Shown: piece by piece, positions 1 to 7,852 of the stretch | How positions within the stretch are numbered: the stretch's first letter is position 1 | Layout of the letters: each line of letters starts with the position of its first letter | Assembly: GCF_016863615.1 (NCBI RefSeq) | Contig: NZ_BOPF01000003.1 | Span: forward strand, 372,001-436,000 | Direction: 5' to 3' | Length of the DNA: 64,000 bases | Source: Virgisporangium aliadipatigenens | GTDB lineage: Bacteria; Actinomycetota; Actinomycetes; Mycobacteriales; Micromonosporaceae | Notes under the pieces: model-generated | Told to the model about the DNA's origin: nothing | Seen by the model: the letters and a program-made list of their open reading frames with translations, nothing else | The model's database searches: none | Made by a program: the position numbers and the translations under genes

Positions 1-2536
1 TCACCCCGCCGACGGTGAACGTCGCACCGCCCGGCAGGTCCAGCGCGTCCACGCGCTTCTGCAGTTCGGTGCTCGTGGCGCCCACGTCCGACCCGGTCGC
101 CTTGCCCGTCACGCTCACGCTCGAACTGCCGTCGATGCGCGTCAGCGCCACCGGCCGCGCCACTTCCCTGATGTCGGCGAGGTCGTCCAGCGGCCGCACG
201 CCGAGCGGCGTGGGCACCGGCAGGGCCTTCAGCCCGTCCACGTTCGCCGGCGGGGTGCCCAGGCGCAGCACCACGGCCTGCTGTTCGCCGTCGACGGTCA
301 CCTGCCCGAGCGGGCTGCCCCGGAACGCCGTCGCGACGAGCTGGCCGATCGCCTGTTCCGACAGCCCGTAGCGGGCCGCGGCCGCCCGGTCGACGGTCAC
401 CTCCACCCGCGGCACGTTGTCCGAACGCGACGTCTTCACGTCGGTCACGTCGGGCGTGCCCGCCATCGCGGCGCGCACCATCTCGGTCGCCTTCTCCAGC
501 GAGTCCTGGTCCGGCGCGCGCACCACGATCTCCAGCTGGTCGGCGTTGAACCCGCTGCCGCCGCCCCCTTCGCCGAAGGTCAGTTCGCCGAGACCGGCCA
601 TCCCGTCGAACTTCTTCCGCAGGTCCGCCTCGACCTTCCCGGCGTCGGCGTCCTCGTCGAGCGCGATCGAATACGTGGCCTCGTTTGCGCCCGCGCCCCC
701 GCCGGCGAACGGGTTCCCGCCGCCCCCGCCGACCGTCGCCTGGTACGACTTCACGCCGTCGGTGTCGGCGAGCACGCCCTCGACCTTCTTCGCGGCGGCG
801 TCGGTGCCGGCGAGGCCGGTGCCGATCGGCAGCTTCTGCGTGATGGCCAGGGTGTCCTCGCCGGACTGGTCGATGAAGTTCGTCTCCAGCCGGGACGCGA
901 GCCCGAACGTGCCGACGAGGACCAGCAGCCCGATGGCGAGCGTGGCGACGCGGCGCTTCGTGGCGAAGCGGATCACCGGCAGGTAGGCGCGCTGCAGCGG
1001 GCTGCGCAGCTCCTTCTCCTCCGCGATCCGCCGCACCTGCTCGGCGTCCCCCTTCGGCGGCTTGAGGAACCAGTACGCCAGCACCGGGATGATCGTCAGC
1101 GACACGAGCAGCGAGGCGAGCAGCGCCACGGCCACCGTCACGGCGAACGGCGCGAACAGCTGCCCCACGAACCCGCCCACCAGCGCGATCGGCGCGAACA
1201 CGGCCACGGTCGTCAGCGTCGAGGCGACCACCGCGCCGCTGACCTCCCGCACGCCGTCGAGGATCGCGTCGCGCTTGTCCTCGCCGTAGCCGAGGTGCCG
1301 CTTGATGTTCTCCAGCACCACGATCGAGTCGTCGACGACCCGGCCGACGGCGATGGTGAGGGCGCCGAGCGTCAGGAGGTTCAACGAGTAGTCGGCGAAC
1401 CGCAGCGCGATCAGCGCGACCAGGACCGACAGCGGGATGGAGACCGCCGTGACGATCGTCGAGCGCAGCGAGAGCAGGAAGACGAGGATGACCAGCACGG
1501 CCATCGCGAGCCCGAGCAGGCCCTCCGTGGTGAGTCCCTCGATGGAACGCTCCACGAACGGCGCCTGGTCGAAGATGACGGTCAGCTTCGCGTCGCCGCC
1601 GAGCTTCTTCTCCAGGTCGGCCAGCCGGTCGCGGACCTCCTCGGAGATGGCCACCGCGTTGCCGTCCGGGCTGGCCGTGATGGAGATGCCGAGGCTCGGC
1701 GTGCCGTTGGTGCGGGTCAGCGAGGTGGCCGGGGCGAGCTGCCGTTCGACGGTCGCGACGTCGCCGAGGCGCACCGGCGCGGGCAGCGGCGCCCCGGCCG
1801 GCACGAGGTAGAGGTCGCGCAGGTCCTCCAGGGTGGCGATGCGCGTGCCCACCTGGACGGCGAGCGTCTTGTCCCCGGAGGCGACCGCGCCGGCCGGGAC
1901 CGCGACGCCGTTGACCCGCAGGGTGTTGCCGATCGCGCTCGCGTCGGCCTTGGCGGCCGCCAGCTTCGCGACGTCCGGCGTGATCACCACGTTCCGGGTC
2001 CGCGCGCCGGTCACGGCCACCTCGCGCACGCCCTCGATCTCTTTCAGCTCGGGAACGGTGGATCGTTCGAGCTGCTCGGCGAAGGCCCGCTCGTCCCCGG
2101 GGGAAGCCGCGGCGAGCACGATCGCCGGGAAGTCGTCGGTGCTGCCGGCGAAGACGCTGGGATCGACGCCCTCGGGCAGCTGCGCGTCGACGCGGTTGAG
2201 CGCGCTCTGCAGCTTCGACACGGCGTCGTCCAGATCGGTGCCGAACTCGAACTCGACCTGCACCGTCGCGAAGCCCTCGCGCGACGTGGAGGTGACCCCG
2301 CTCAGCCCGGGAACGCCCTGGATCGCCGTCTCGATCGGCACGGTGACCTGTTCCTCGACGATGTCCGGAGACGCGCCGGCGTAGGCCGCTGAGATGAACG
2401 CCGCCGGGAACTCCAGCGACGGCAGCAGCTGCTGCTTGAGCGCGGGCACGGTGATCAGGCCGAAGACGGCCACGATCAGCGCACCGAGCGCCACGAGTGA
2501 ACGGTTGGCCAGGCTGAACCTGGCGAAGAACGACAT
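1..2536 (-). CDS. RND-family efflux permease (HAE1/AcrB-like), 3' end missing
   Basis: This is an inner-membrane proton-driven resistance-nodulation-division pump subunit; the C-terminal part lies beyond the left edge. The reverse strand is open without a stop from an ATG at 2536 to base 1, about 845 codons. The N-terminus (MSFFARFSLANRSLVALGAL) is the usual short cytoplasmic stretch plus first transmembrane helix. A long extracytoplasmic porter region follows (residues about 40-330), then a cluster of helices (about 340-540) containing the family's helix-4-like segment GRVVDDSIVVLENIKRH, and a second porter domain carrying a Gly-rich loop around residues 605-620. The length and the two porter halves fit the RND superfamily. 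A MarR regulator is divergent across 140 bp and is the obvious candidate controller. No membrane-fusion partner is visible, as is usual for actinobacterial single-gene RND pumps. The substrate cannot be told. Confidence 0.93.
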   Translation of the reverse strand, partial: MSFFARFSLANRSLVALGALIVAVFGLITVPALKQQLLPSLEFPAAFISAAYAGASPDIVEEQVTVPIETAIQGVPGLSGVTSTSREGFATVQVEFEFGTDLDDAVSKLQSALNRVDAQLPEGVDPSVFAGSTDDFPAIVLAAASPGDERAFAEQLERSTVPELKEIEGVREVAVTGARTRNVVITPDVAKLAAAKADASAIGNTLRVNGVAVPAGAVASGDKTLAVQVGTRIATLEDLRDLYLVPAGAPLPAPVRLGDVATVERQLAPATSLTRTNGTPSLGISITASPDGNAVAISEEVRDRLADLEKKLGGDAKLTVIFDQAPFVERSIEGLTTEGLLGLAMAVLVILVFLLSLRSTIVTAVSIPLSVLVALIALRFADYSLNLLTLGALTIAVGRVVDDSIVVLENIKRHLGYGEDKRDAILDGVREVSGAVVASTLTTVAVFAPIALVGGFVGQLFAPFAVTVAVALLASLLVSLTIIPVLAYWFLKPPKGDAEQVRRIAEEKELRSPLQRAYLPVIRFATKRRVATLAIGLLVLVGTFGLASRLETNFIDQSGEDTLAITQKLPIGTGLAGTDAAAKKVEGVLADTDGVKSYQATVGGGGGNPFAGGGAGANEATYSIALDEDADAGKVEADLRKKFDGMAGLGELTFGEGGGGSGFNADQLEIVVRAPDQDSLEKATEMVRAAMAGTPDVTDVKTSRSDNVPRVEVTVDRAAAARYGLSEQAIGQLVATAFRGSPLGQVTVDGEQQAVVLRLGTPPANVDGLKALPVPTPLGVRPLDDLADIREVARPVALTRIDGSSSVSVTGKATGSDVGATSTELQKRVDALDLPGGATFTVGGV

Positions 2537-2676
2537 GACCGGCGATCCCCCAGAAGGTTAGTCTTCGCCGAACAGTTTGCCTCATCCGTAGTATTGCCCA
2601 GGGACGGGGTCGGCGGTGTACGTTCCCGTAACACGGCTGAGAACGGGCTGAGAATGCTGGGAAAGGGGCGGGCACC
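2537..2676. promoter_or_regulatory. Divergent promoter region, RND pump / MarR
   Basis: This 140-bp gap separates the two divergent starts and must carry both promoters. It contains the short palindrome TTCGCCGAA (2564-2572) and the weak dyad TACG-TTCC-CGTA near 2618-2632. Either could be a MarR site, but neither is long enough to be convincing. Confidence 0.4.
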
Positions 2677-3144
2677 TTGACCGTCCGGGCGGACCTGACC
2701 GCGCGGATCGTCGCGACGCAGGATCGCCTCCAACGACTGCTCGCCGCCGATCCCGCCAACCCGCTGATGCGTTCGACGCTGACGATGCAGCAGCTCAAGG
2801 CGCTGCTCGTGGTCTCCCAGACCGACGGTGCCGCCGGGCAGGACCTGGCCGCCGCGATGGGCGTGGGCCTGGCGACCGTCACCGGCATCGTGGACCGCCT
2901 GGTCGCCGCCGGCATGGTCGAACGCCGCGAGGACCCGAAGGACCGCCGGGTGCGCCGGGTGCTGCTCACCGACGCCGGCCGCCGGACGGTCGACGGCATC
3001 GTGACCGCCGGCCGCCTGGGCCTGGTGACCCTCCTCGACCGCCTCGCCGAGGACGACCTGGCCGTCGTCGAACACGCGATGCAACTGCTGACCGCGGCCG
3101 CGGAGCAGAACGCCTGCGCGCCACCGGCCCCCCACCGCGCTTGA
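2677..3144 (+). CDS. MarR-family transcriptional regulator
   Basis: This is a 155-residue winged-helix DNA-binding protein, probably a dimeric repressor of the divergent RND pump gene. The central part shows the MarR wHTH: a helix-turn-helix around residues 50-80 (QDLAAAMGVGLATVTGIVDR) followed by the wing with the family signature ERREDPKDRRVRRVLLT, where the D-x-R pair is diagnostic. The N- and C-terminal helices form the dimer interface. The start taken is TTG at 2677, preceded by a GGGAAAGGGG-type ribosome site; no better ATG or GTG lies nearby. The ligand is unknown. The pump/MarR divergence suggests a lipophilic drug or phenolic inducer, but that is inference. Confidence 0.9.
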   Translation: MTVRADLTARIVATQDRLQRLLAADPANPLMRSTLTMQQLKALLVVSQTDGAAGQDLAAAMGVGLATVTGIVDRLVAAGMVERREDPKDRRVRRVLLTDAGRRTVDGIVTAGRLGLVTLLDRLAEDDLAVVEHAMQLLTAAAEQNACAPPAPHRA

Positions 3145-3544
3145 CCGGCCGGGCCATCCTGGGCCGGTGCGCTACACCCGCGAGGAACGCGGCGAGATGG
3201 CCGTCGCCGGCAGCCTCCTGTACGGAATGGTGCTGATCTTCCCGGCCTCCTACGTCGCGTGGCGCTCCGACGGCGACCTCTGGTGGATGGCGCTGGTGCC
3301 GGTGACCCTGGGCGCGCTGCTGGGCTTCGTGTTCCCCGGACCGCTGCTGCGCCTCAGCGGCGACCGGCGATCCCGGGGCGGCGACGACGTGGACGTCGAC
3401 CTCCCGGACGGCGACAGCGGCAGCGGCGACTGAACGGGCCCGGCCTCAAGTGGTGGGGACATCCGCAGCTCATTCCTCGCGATGACCTGCGTTACGCCCC
3501 ACCACTCGCTTGACGGGCCGCGCCACCCTGGCCGTGTGCGCTAC
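3131..3544 (+). repeat. Tandem duplication unit boundaries upstream of the two small membrane genes
   Basis: The DNA just before copy 1 (about 3131-3175, including the last codons of marR) and before copy 2 (about 3499-3544) is similar: both read cccacc...cgcttgac-ggccg-gccaccctgg...gtgcgctac. The duplication that made the two paralogues therefore included a piece of the marR 3' end and the gene's promoter, which places the event at this locus. Confidence 0.6.
3167..3433 (+). CDS. Small two-helix membrane protein (tandem copy 1)
   Basis: This 88-residue protein is not recognised as a named family. It has a charged N-terminus (MRYTREERGE), two transmembrane helices (about residues 11-30 and 38-60) joined by a short loop with WWMALVPV, the turn FPGPLLR, and an acidic Asp/Gly tail. 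It is a clear paralogue of the next gene (3536-3859), and both share the turn GALLxFxFPGPLLR. The start is GTG 3167. No Shine-Dalgarno is seen and a weak -10-like hexamer ends 6 nt upstream, so it may be leaderless. It lies 22 bp after the MarR gene. Function unknown. Confidence 0.7.
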   Translation: MRYTREERGEMAVAGSLLYGMVLIFPASYVAWRSDGDLWWMALVPVTLGALLGFVFPGPLLRLSGDRRSRGGDDVDVDLPDGDSGSGD

Positions 3545-3859
3545 GACTGGGAGACCCGCGGCGACCTGGTGCTGATCGGCGGATTCCTGTACGGCTTCGT
3601 GCTGCTCTGCCCGGTCGGCCTCGTCGCCGCGACGGTGGACGAGCCGCCGTGGTGGTACGTGTTCCTGCCGGTGGCGCTCGGCGCGCTGCTGGCGTTCCTG
3701 TTCCCCGGGCCGCTGCTGCGGTTCCTGGACGAGGAGCCGGGGCCGGTGTGGCGCCGCGCCCGCCCCGACGAGGAGTGGGGCGCAGGCCTCCCGGAGCACG
3801 GTGGCACCGACTCCGGCGGCGACGGCGGTCACGACTTCGGCGGCGACGGCGGGGACTGA
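3536..3859 (+). CDS. Small two-helix membrane protein (tandem copy 2)
   Basis: This is a 107-residue paralogue of the protein at 3167-3433. It has the same N-terminal MRY, two membrane helices (about residues 10-30 and 38-60) and the turn FPGPLLRF. The tail is longer and Gly/Asp-rich, with GGDGG repeats. GTG 3536 is chosen because its first residues align with those of copy 1 and because the duplicated upstream DNA ends here; an in-frame ATG at 3482 would add 18 residues with no counterpart. The 3' end overlaps the convergent hydrolase gene by 31 bp. Function unknown; probably an accessory envelope protein. Confidence 0.68.
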   Translation: MRYDWETRGDLVLIGGFLYGFVLLCPVGLVAATVDEPPWWYVFLPVALGALLAFLFPGPLLRFLDEEPGPVWRRARPDEEWGAGLPEHGGTDSGGDGGHDFGGDGGD

Positions 3860-4740
3860 GGCTCCGCCAGGAATTCCTCGATGCGGCGGGCAAGTTCCGC
3901 GGGGTTGTCCTCGGCGATGTGGTGGCCCGCCTCGATCGGCCCGCCCCGCAGGTCCGGCGCCCAGTCGCGCCACACGGCGAGCGGATCGCCGTACAGGTCG
4001 GCGAGGTCGTCGCGGGTCGCCCACATGACCAGCGTCGGGCAGGAGATCACCCGCCCGGCCGCGCGGTCGGCGTCGTCGTGCGCGCGGTCGACGGTCATGC
4101 CGGCGCGGTAGTCCTCCATCATCGCGTGCACCGTGTCGGGGTCGTGGATCGCGCGGCGGTAGTCGGCGTAGTTCTCGGCGCCGAGGTCCTCCTCGCGCGC
4201 GAGGTACCAGGCGTCCGGGTCGGCGTTGATGACGCGTTCCGCCGGCTTCCTCGTCTGCGCGAAGAAGAACCAGTGCCACCACTCCCGGGCGAACCGGGCG
4301 TCGGCGCGGCGCAGCGCCTCACCGATCGGCACGGCGTCGAGGACGGTGAGGCGTTCGACGCGGTCGGGGTGGTCGAGCGCGGTGCGCAGCGCCACGTAGG
4401 CGCCCCGGTCGTGTCCGACGACGGCGAACCGGTCGTGCCCCAGGGCGGTCACCAGCGCCGCGACGTCGGCGGCCATCGCCCGCTTCGAGTGCGGTTCGTG
4501 GTCCACAGTGGACGGTGGCTTGTCGGACTGCCCGTAGCCGCGCAGGTCCGGGCAGATGACGGTGTGCCGCCGCGCCAGCAGGGGCGCGACGGCGTACCAG
4601 GTCGTGTGCGTGCGGGGATGACCGTGCAGCAGGACGACGGGTGGGCCGTCGCCGGGGTCCTCGGCGGCACGGTGGCGCACCCGCAGGCGCAGCCCGTTGC
4701 CGACGTCGATCCGGTCCAGTGCGAAGCCCTCGAAGAACAT
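3829..4740 (-). CDS. Alpha/beta-fold hydrolase, haloacetate-dehalogenase-like
   Basis: This is a 303-residue soluble alpha/beta hydrolase. The oxyanion-hole motif HGHPRTHTTW sits near residue 39, the nucleophile elbow VVGHDRGAY near residue 113 (Asp nucleophile, so dehalogenase or epoxide-hydrolase chemistry rather than Ser-esterase), the acid in VLDAVP, and the catalytic His in AGHHIAED near the end. Against fluoroacetate dehalogenases it keeps Asp-Arg of HDRG, the WHWFF halide-pocket His-Trp and the Tyr of DYRAG. However, the second substrate-carboxylate Arg (D-R-G-G-R in that family) is Tyr here. I therefore expect a related hydrolase with a different or neutral substrate. ATG 4740 is the start. 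It lies 20 bp downstream of the MFS exporter gene on the same strand. Confidence 0.85.
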   Translation of the reverse strand: MFFEGFALDRIDVGNGLRLRVRHRAAEDPGDGPPVVLLHGHPRTHTTWYAVAPLLARRHTVICPDLRGYGQSDKPPSTVDHEPHSKRAMAADVAALVTALGHDRFAVVGHDRGAYVALRTALDHPDRVERLTVLDAVPIGEALRRADARFAREWWHWFFFAQTRKPAERVINADPDAWYLAREEDLGAENYADYRRAIHDPDTVHAMMEDYRAGMTVDRAHDDADRAAGRVISCPTLVMWATRDDLADLYGDPLAVWRDWAPDLRGGPIEAGHHIAEDNPAELARRIEEFLAEPQSPPSPPKS

Positions 4741-4760
4741 GCGGGCCGGTTACCCCAAGA

Positions 4761-6161
4761 TCAGTGCGCCGAAGCGGGTGCCCGCACCTCGGCCGGGGCC
4801 GTCTCGCGGACCAGCGCCAGGACCAGCAGCCCACCGACGACGCCGAACCCGGCCGCCACCAGATACGCGTGATCGAGCGCGGTCGCGTAGGCCGCCCGCG
4901 GCCCACCGGCCGGGTGCCCCTCGACGCCGTCGCGGAAGACCAGGCCCAGCACGGCCACGCCGAGCGCGTACCCCAGCTGCCGGAACGTGTTCAGCGCGCC
5001 CGCCGCCATCCCCCCGCGTTCGGCGGGAACGGAGGCCATCACGGCGGAACTGAGCACCGGGATCGACACCCCGACGCCGATCCCGCCGACGACCAGCCCG
5101 GGCAGCACCGCCCACGCGTCGGACGACGCGTCCAGGACGGCCTGCGCGGCGGAGCCCGCGGCGACGAGCAGCAGCCCGACGCCGATCGGCAGCCGTGGCG
5201 CGACGTTCGCCAGGAACCGCCCGGACAGCCCGGACGACACGAACGCCGCGGCCGCCATGGGCACGAGCGCCGCCCCGGCCCGCACCGGCCCGAGGCCCAG
5301 CACCTGCTGCAGCCACACCGACGTGTACGCGAGGATCGCGAACGCCGACGCCATGAGCAGCGCCCCGGCGAGCATCACGGCGACGAACGACGGCCGCCGG
5401 AACAGCGCCAGGTCCAGCATCGGCTGCGGCCGTCGGTTCTCCACGACCACGAACGCCACCGACGCACACGCGGCCACCGCGAAGGCGAGCAGTGTCCGCC
5501 CGGCGGTGAACCCGCGGTCGCCGGCCTCGATCAGCCCGTACGTGAGCGCACCGGCGGCCGCGGTGAAGAAGAGCATCCCCCACGGATCGGGCCGCGCCCC
5601 GTCGGCCCGCCGGGACTCGGCCACCACGGCCAGCGTCAGCACCACGGTGATCACGCTGACCGGCAGGTTGACCAGGAAGATGGCGCGCCAGTCGAGATGT
5701 TCGGTCAGCAGCCCGCCGAGGATCGGCCCGGCCGCGGCGGCCGCCCCGTTGACGGCCCCCCACACCCCGAACGCCATCCCGCGGTCCCGGCCCCGGTACG
5801 TGCTGTTGAGCAGCGCCATCGTCGTGGCGAACATGGCCGCGCCGCCGAGCCCCTGCGCGGCGCGGGCGGCGATGAGCGTGGCCGCGTTCGGGGCGAGCCC
5901 GCACGCCAGCGAGGCCAGCGCGAAGAAGAGCAGCCCGGCGACGTACACCCGCCGTCGCCCGAGCAGGTCGGCGAGCGAACCCGCCCCGAGCAGCAGCGCC
6001 GCGAGCGCGAGCGCGTAAACGTCCATCACCCACTGCAGCTCGGAGAAGGACGCCTTGAGATCACCCGCCATGTCGGGCAGGGCGACGGTCACGATCGTGA
6101 CGTCGACGAGGAGCATGAACGCCCCGAGACAGACCGCCACCAGCGGCCACCATTTGCGCAT
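4761..6161 (-). CDS. MFS transporter, DHA2 (EmrB/QacA-type) multidrug exporter
   Basis: This is a 466-residue integral membrane proton antiporter. The first helix starts at once (MRKWWPLVAVCLGAFMLLVD) and holds the DHA2 hallmark L-D-x-T-I-V-x-V-A-L-P. Motif A is seen as GSLADLLGRRRVY (about residue 75) and motif C-like Gly/Pro-rich packing as AAGPILGGLLTEHL (about residue 150). The helix count is about 14, as in DHA2. ATG 6161 is preferred because the first helix begins right after it; an upstream in-frame extension of 39 residues would run into the divergent regulator's promoter. It probably forms an operon with the hydrolase downstream and is probably controlled by the divergent Lrp-type gene. 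The drug substrate is unknown. Confidence 0.9.
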   Translation of the reverse strand: MRKWWPLVAVCLGAFMLLVDVTIVTVALPDMAGDLKASFSELQWVMDVYALALAALLLGAGSLADLLGRRRVYVAGLLFFALASLACGLAPNAATLIAARAAQGLGGAAMFATTMALLNSTYRGRDRGMAFGVWGAVNGAAAAAGPILGGLLTEHLDWRAIFLVNLPVSVITVVLTLAVVAESRRADGARPDPWGMLFFTAAAGALTYGLIEAGDRGFTAGRTLLAFAVAACASVAFVVVENRRPQPMLDLALFRRPSFVAVMLAGALLMASAFAILAYTSVWLQQVLGLGPVRAGAALVPMAAAAFVSSGLSGRFLANVAPRLPIGVGLLLVAAGSAAQAVLDASSDAWAVLPGLVVGGIGVGVSIPVLSSAVMASVPAERGGMAAGALNTFRQLGYALGVAVLGLVFRDGVEGHPAGGPRAAYATALDHAYLVAAGFGVVGGLLVLALVRETAPAEVRAPASAH

Positions 6162-6246
6162 GGGCCGAACGATGACCGATCTTGCGCGCGAACTCCCAAC
6201 CAAGAGCCCGAGGCTGGCGGATTTCGACACTGGATACAGTTCTGGG

Positions 6247-7227
6247 GTGGAACTCGACACGCTCGACCGGCAGATCATCCACGCGCTGCGGATCGACAGC
6301 CGGGCGCCGTTCAGCCGGGTGGCGGAGGTGCTCGGGGTCTCCGACCAGACCGTGGCGCGGCGCTACCGCCGGATGCGCACCGCCGGCGTGGTGCGGGTGG
6401 TGGCCGGCGTGGACCCGATCCGGTTCGGGCACGGCAACTGGCAGATCCGGCTGCGCACCACCCCGGACGCCGCCGTCGCGGTCGCCGACGCGCTGGCCCG
6501 CCGCGACGACACGGCCTGGGTGCACCTGCTGTCGGGCGGCACCGAGATCACCTGCGTGATGCAGGCCTGGTCCGCGGCCCAACGCGACGCGCTGCTGCTG
6601 GAGAAGCTGCCCCGCACCGGGCGGGTCCTCGACATCGTCGCCCAGAACGTGCTGCACATCTTCCCGCTCGGCCCCGAGGGCTGGGGCAACTCGGCCGTGC
6701 TCGGGCCCGAACAGGTCGAGGCGATGCGGCCGTCGCACGCGCCGGTGGAGGCTCCGGTCGTTCTCGAGGAAGGAGATCTGGAAATGCTCGGGGCGCTCGC
6801 GCGCGACGGACGTCTCCCGTACGGCGAGCTCGCCGCGGTCACCGGCCGCTCCGAGTCGACCGTGCGGCGCCGGATGGACCTGCTGCGCGCGAGCCGCGCG
6901 ATCTACTTCGACCTGGAGATCCACGTCGGCGTCCTCGGCTTCCACACCGAGGTCCGGCTCTGGCTGTCGGTGCCGCCGTCGCGGCTGGTCGAGGTGGGGG
7001 AGACCATCGCGACCCACCCGGAGGTGGCGTTCCTCGCGGCCACGACCGGGCGGACCAACCTGACCGTCGCGGCCATCTGCCGGGACACCCGCGACATGTT
7101 CCGATATCTGACGGAACGGGTCGGCGCGATCGACGCCATCCAGACGGTGGAGTCGGCACCGGTCATCCGCACGATCAAGCGCGCCGGTGCGCTGCTGCCG
7201 CGGGGCGGGCCCCGTACGGGGACCTGA
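6247..7227 (+). CDS. Lrp/AsnC-family regulator with two HTH/ligand-binding halves
   Basis: This 326-residue DNA-binding protein is built of two Lrp-like units. The first has an AsnC-type HTH (LDTLDRQIIHALRIDSR, then VSDQTVARRYRRMR, residues about 2-55) and a RAM-like region. The second repeats the pattern from about residue 178 (LEMLGALARDGRLPYGELA, then SESTVRRRMDLL) with another RAM-like domain. The double length compared with about 150 residues for classic Lrp is typical of an actinobacterial subgroup. GTG 6247 starts exactly at the HTH. A TACAGT hexamer at 6235-6240 ends 6 nt before it, so the mRNA is probably leaderless. It faces the MFS gene across 85 bp and is the likely regulator of it. 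Confidence 0.87.
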   Translation: MELDTLDRQIIHALRIDSRAPFSRVAEVLGVSDQTVARRYRRMRTAGVVRVVAGVDPIRFGHGNWQIRLRTTPDAAVAVADALARRDDTAWVHLLSGGTEITCVMQAWSAAQRDALLLEKLPRTGRVLDIVAQNVLHIFPLGPEGWGNSAVLGPEQVEAMRPSHAPVEAPVVLEEGDLEMLGALARDGRLPYGELAAVTGRSESTVRRRMDLLRASRAIYFDLEIHVGVLGFHTEVRLWLSVPPSRLVEVGETIATHPEVAFLAATTGRTNLTVAAICRDTRDMFRYLTERVGAIDAIQTVESAPVIRTIKRAGALLPRGGPRTGT

Positions 7228-7242
7228 ACGGGACCCGCCCCG
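7201..7242. terminator. Bidirectional hairpin between convergent genes
   Basis: CGGGGCGGGCCCCGT (7201-7215) pairs with ACGGGACCCGCCCCG (7228-7242): 15-bp arms, one mismatch, 12-nt loop. The loop includes the stop codon of the Lrp gene. No U-tract follows, as usual in actinomycetes. It sits between two convergent genes. Confidence 0.7.
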
Positions 7243-7249
7243 GGGGTCT

Positions 7250-7795
7250 CTACCGCCGGCGCGCGGCGGCGTACCGGTTGACGGCCGGCAGGAAGAACAG
7301 CACCACCGCCACCAGGCTCAGCACGATCGCCAGCCCGTCGAGCGCGATCGTGGCCGTCGGCGCGACATCGAACATGACGAGCCCGTTCGCGCACCAGCTG
7401 CCCACCAGGAACAGCGTGGCCACGATCCGCGCCCACAGCGCGCCGTTGCGGGCGGCGAGGACGAACGCGAGGGTCAGCACCGCCGAGAAGACGCCGGAGT
7501 AGCCGCGGATGCTGAGCGTGGTGGCCGCGTCGTCGATCGCCTGCTGGACGATGGCGCCGCCGGCGCTGCTGTCGAGGCCGACTTCCGCCAGCTCCTTGTC
7601 GGCGGTCTCCTGGGCGAGGTCCTGCGCGCTGACGATCAGGAGCACCGCACCGATGAGCGTGAACAGCGCCGACGCGACGCCGGCGAAGAAGGCCGCGGTC
7701 AGTACCCCCGGCCGGGACGGCGGCGCCGCCGGAGTCGCGTACGCCGGTGGGGAGGTCGAGGGGTAGCCGGGAGTCGGATAGCCGGGAACGGACAC
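7250..7795 (-). CDS. Four-helix membrane protein with proline-rich N-terminus
   Basis: This is a roughly 181-residue membrane protein of unknown role. The first 30 residues are Pro/Tyr/Thr-rich (VPGYPTPGYPSTSPPAYATP), then come about four hydrophobic helices: one near the tail's end, a second and third around an internal loop holding ETADKELAEVG, and the last before the basic C-terminus NRYAAARRR. GTG 7795 is chosen because GGAG lies about 10 nt upstream. Another GTG at 7852, directly abutting the monooxygenase stop, is possible and would add 19 residues. It is co-oriented with and immediately downstream of the FAD monooxygenase gene, so probably co-transcribed. Confidence 0.65.
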   Translation of the reverse strand: MSVPGYPTPGYPSTSPPAYATPAAPPSRPGVLTAAFFAGVASALFTLIGAVLLIVSAQDLAQETADKELAEVGLDSSAGGAIVQQAIDDAATTLSIRGYSGVFSAVLTLAFVLAARNGALWARIVATLFLVGSWCANGLVMFDVAPTATIALDGLAIVLSLVAVVLFFLPAVNRYAAARRR

Positions 7796-7852
7796 GCTTG
7801 CTGCACTCCTTGATGAGGGGTTGCCCGGGCGATGGGCGCCGCCCGGTGACAC

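Noticed and set aside
4641-7502. A 953-codon forward open frame
   Set aside because: It lies antisense to the MFS gene and out of frame with the Lrp gene; the translation is Arg/His/Pro-rich noise.
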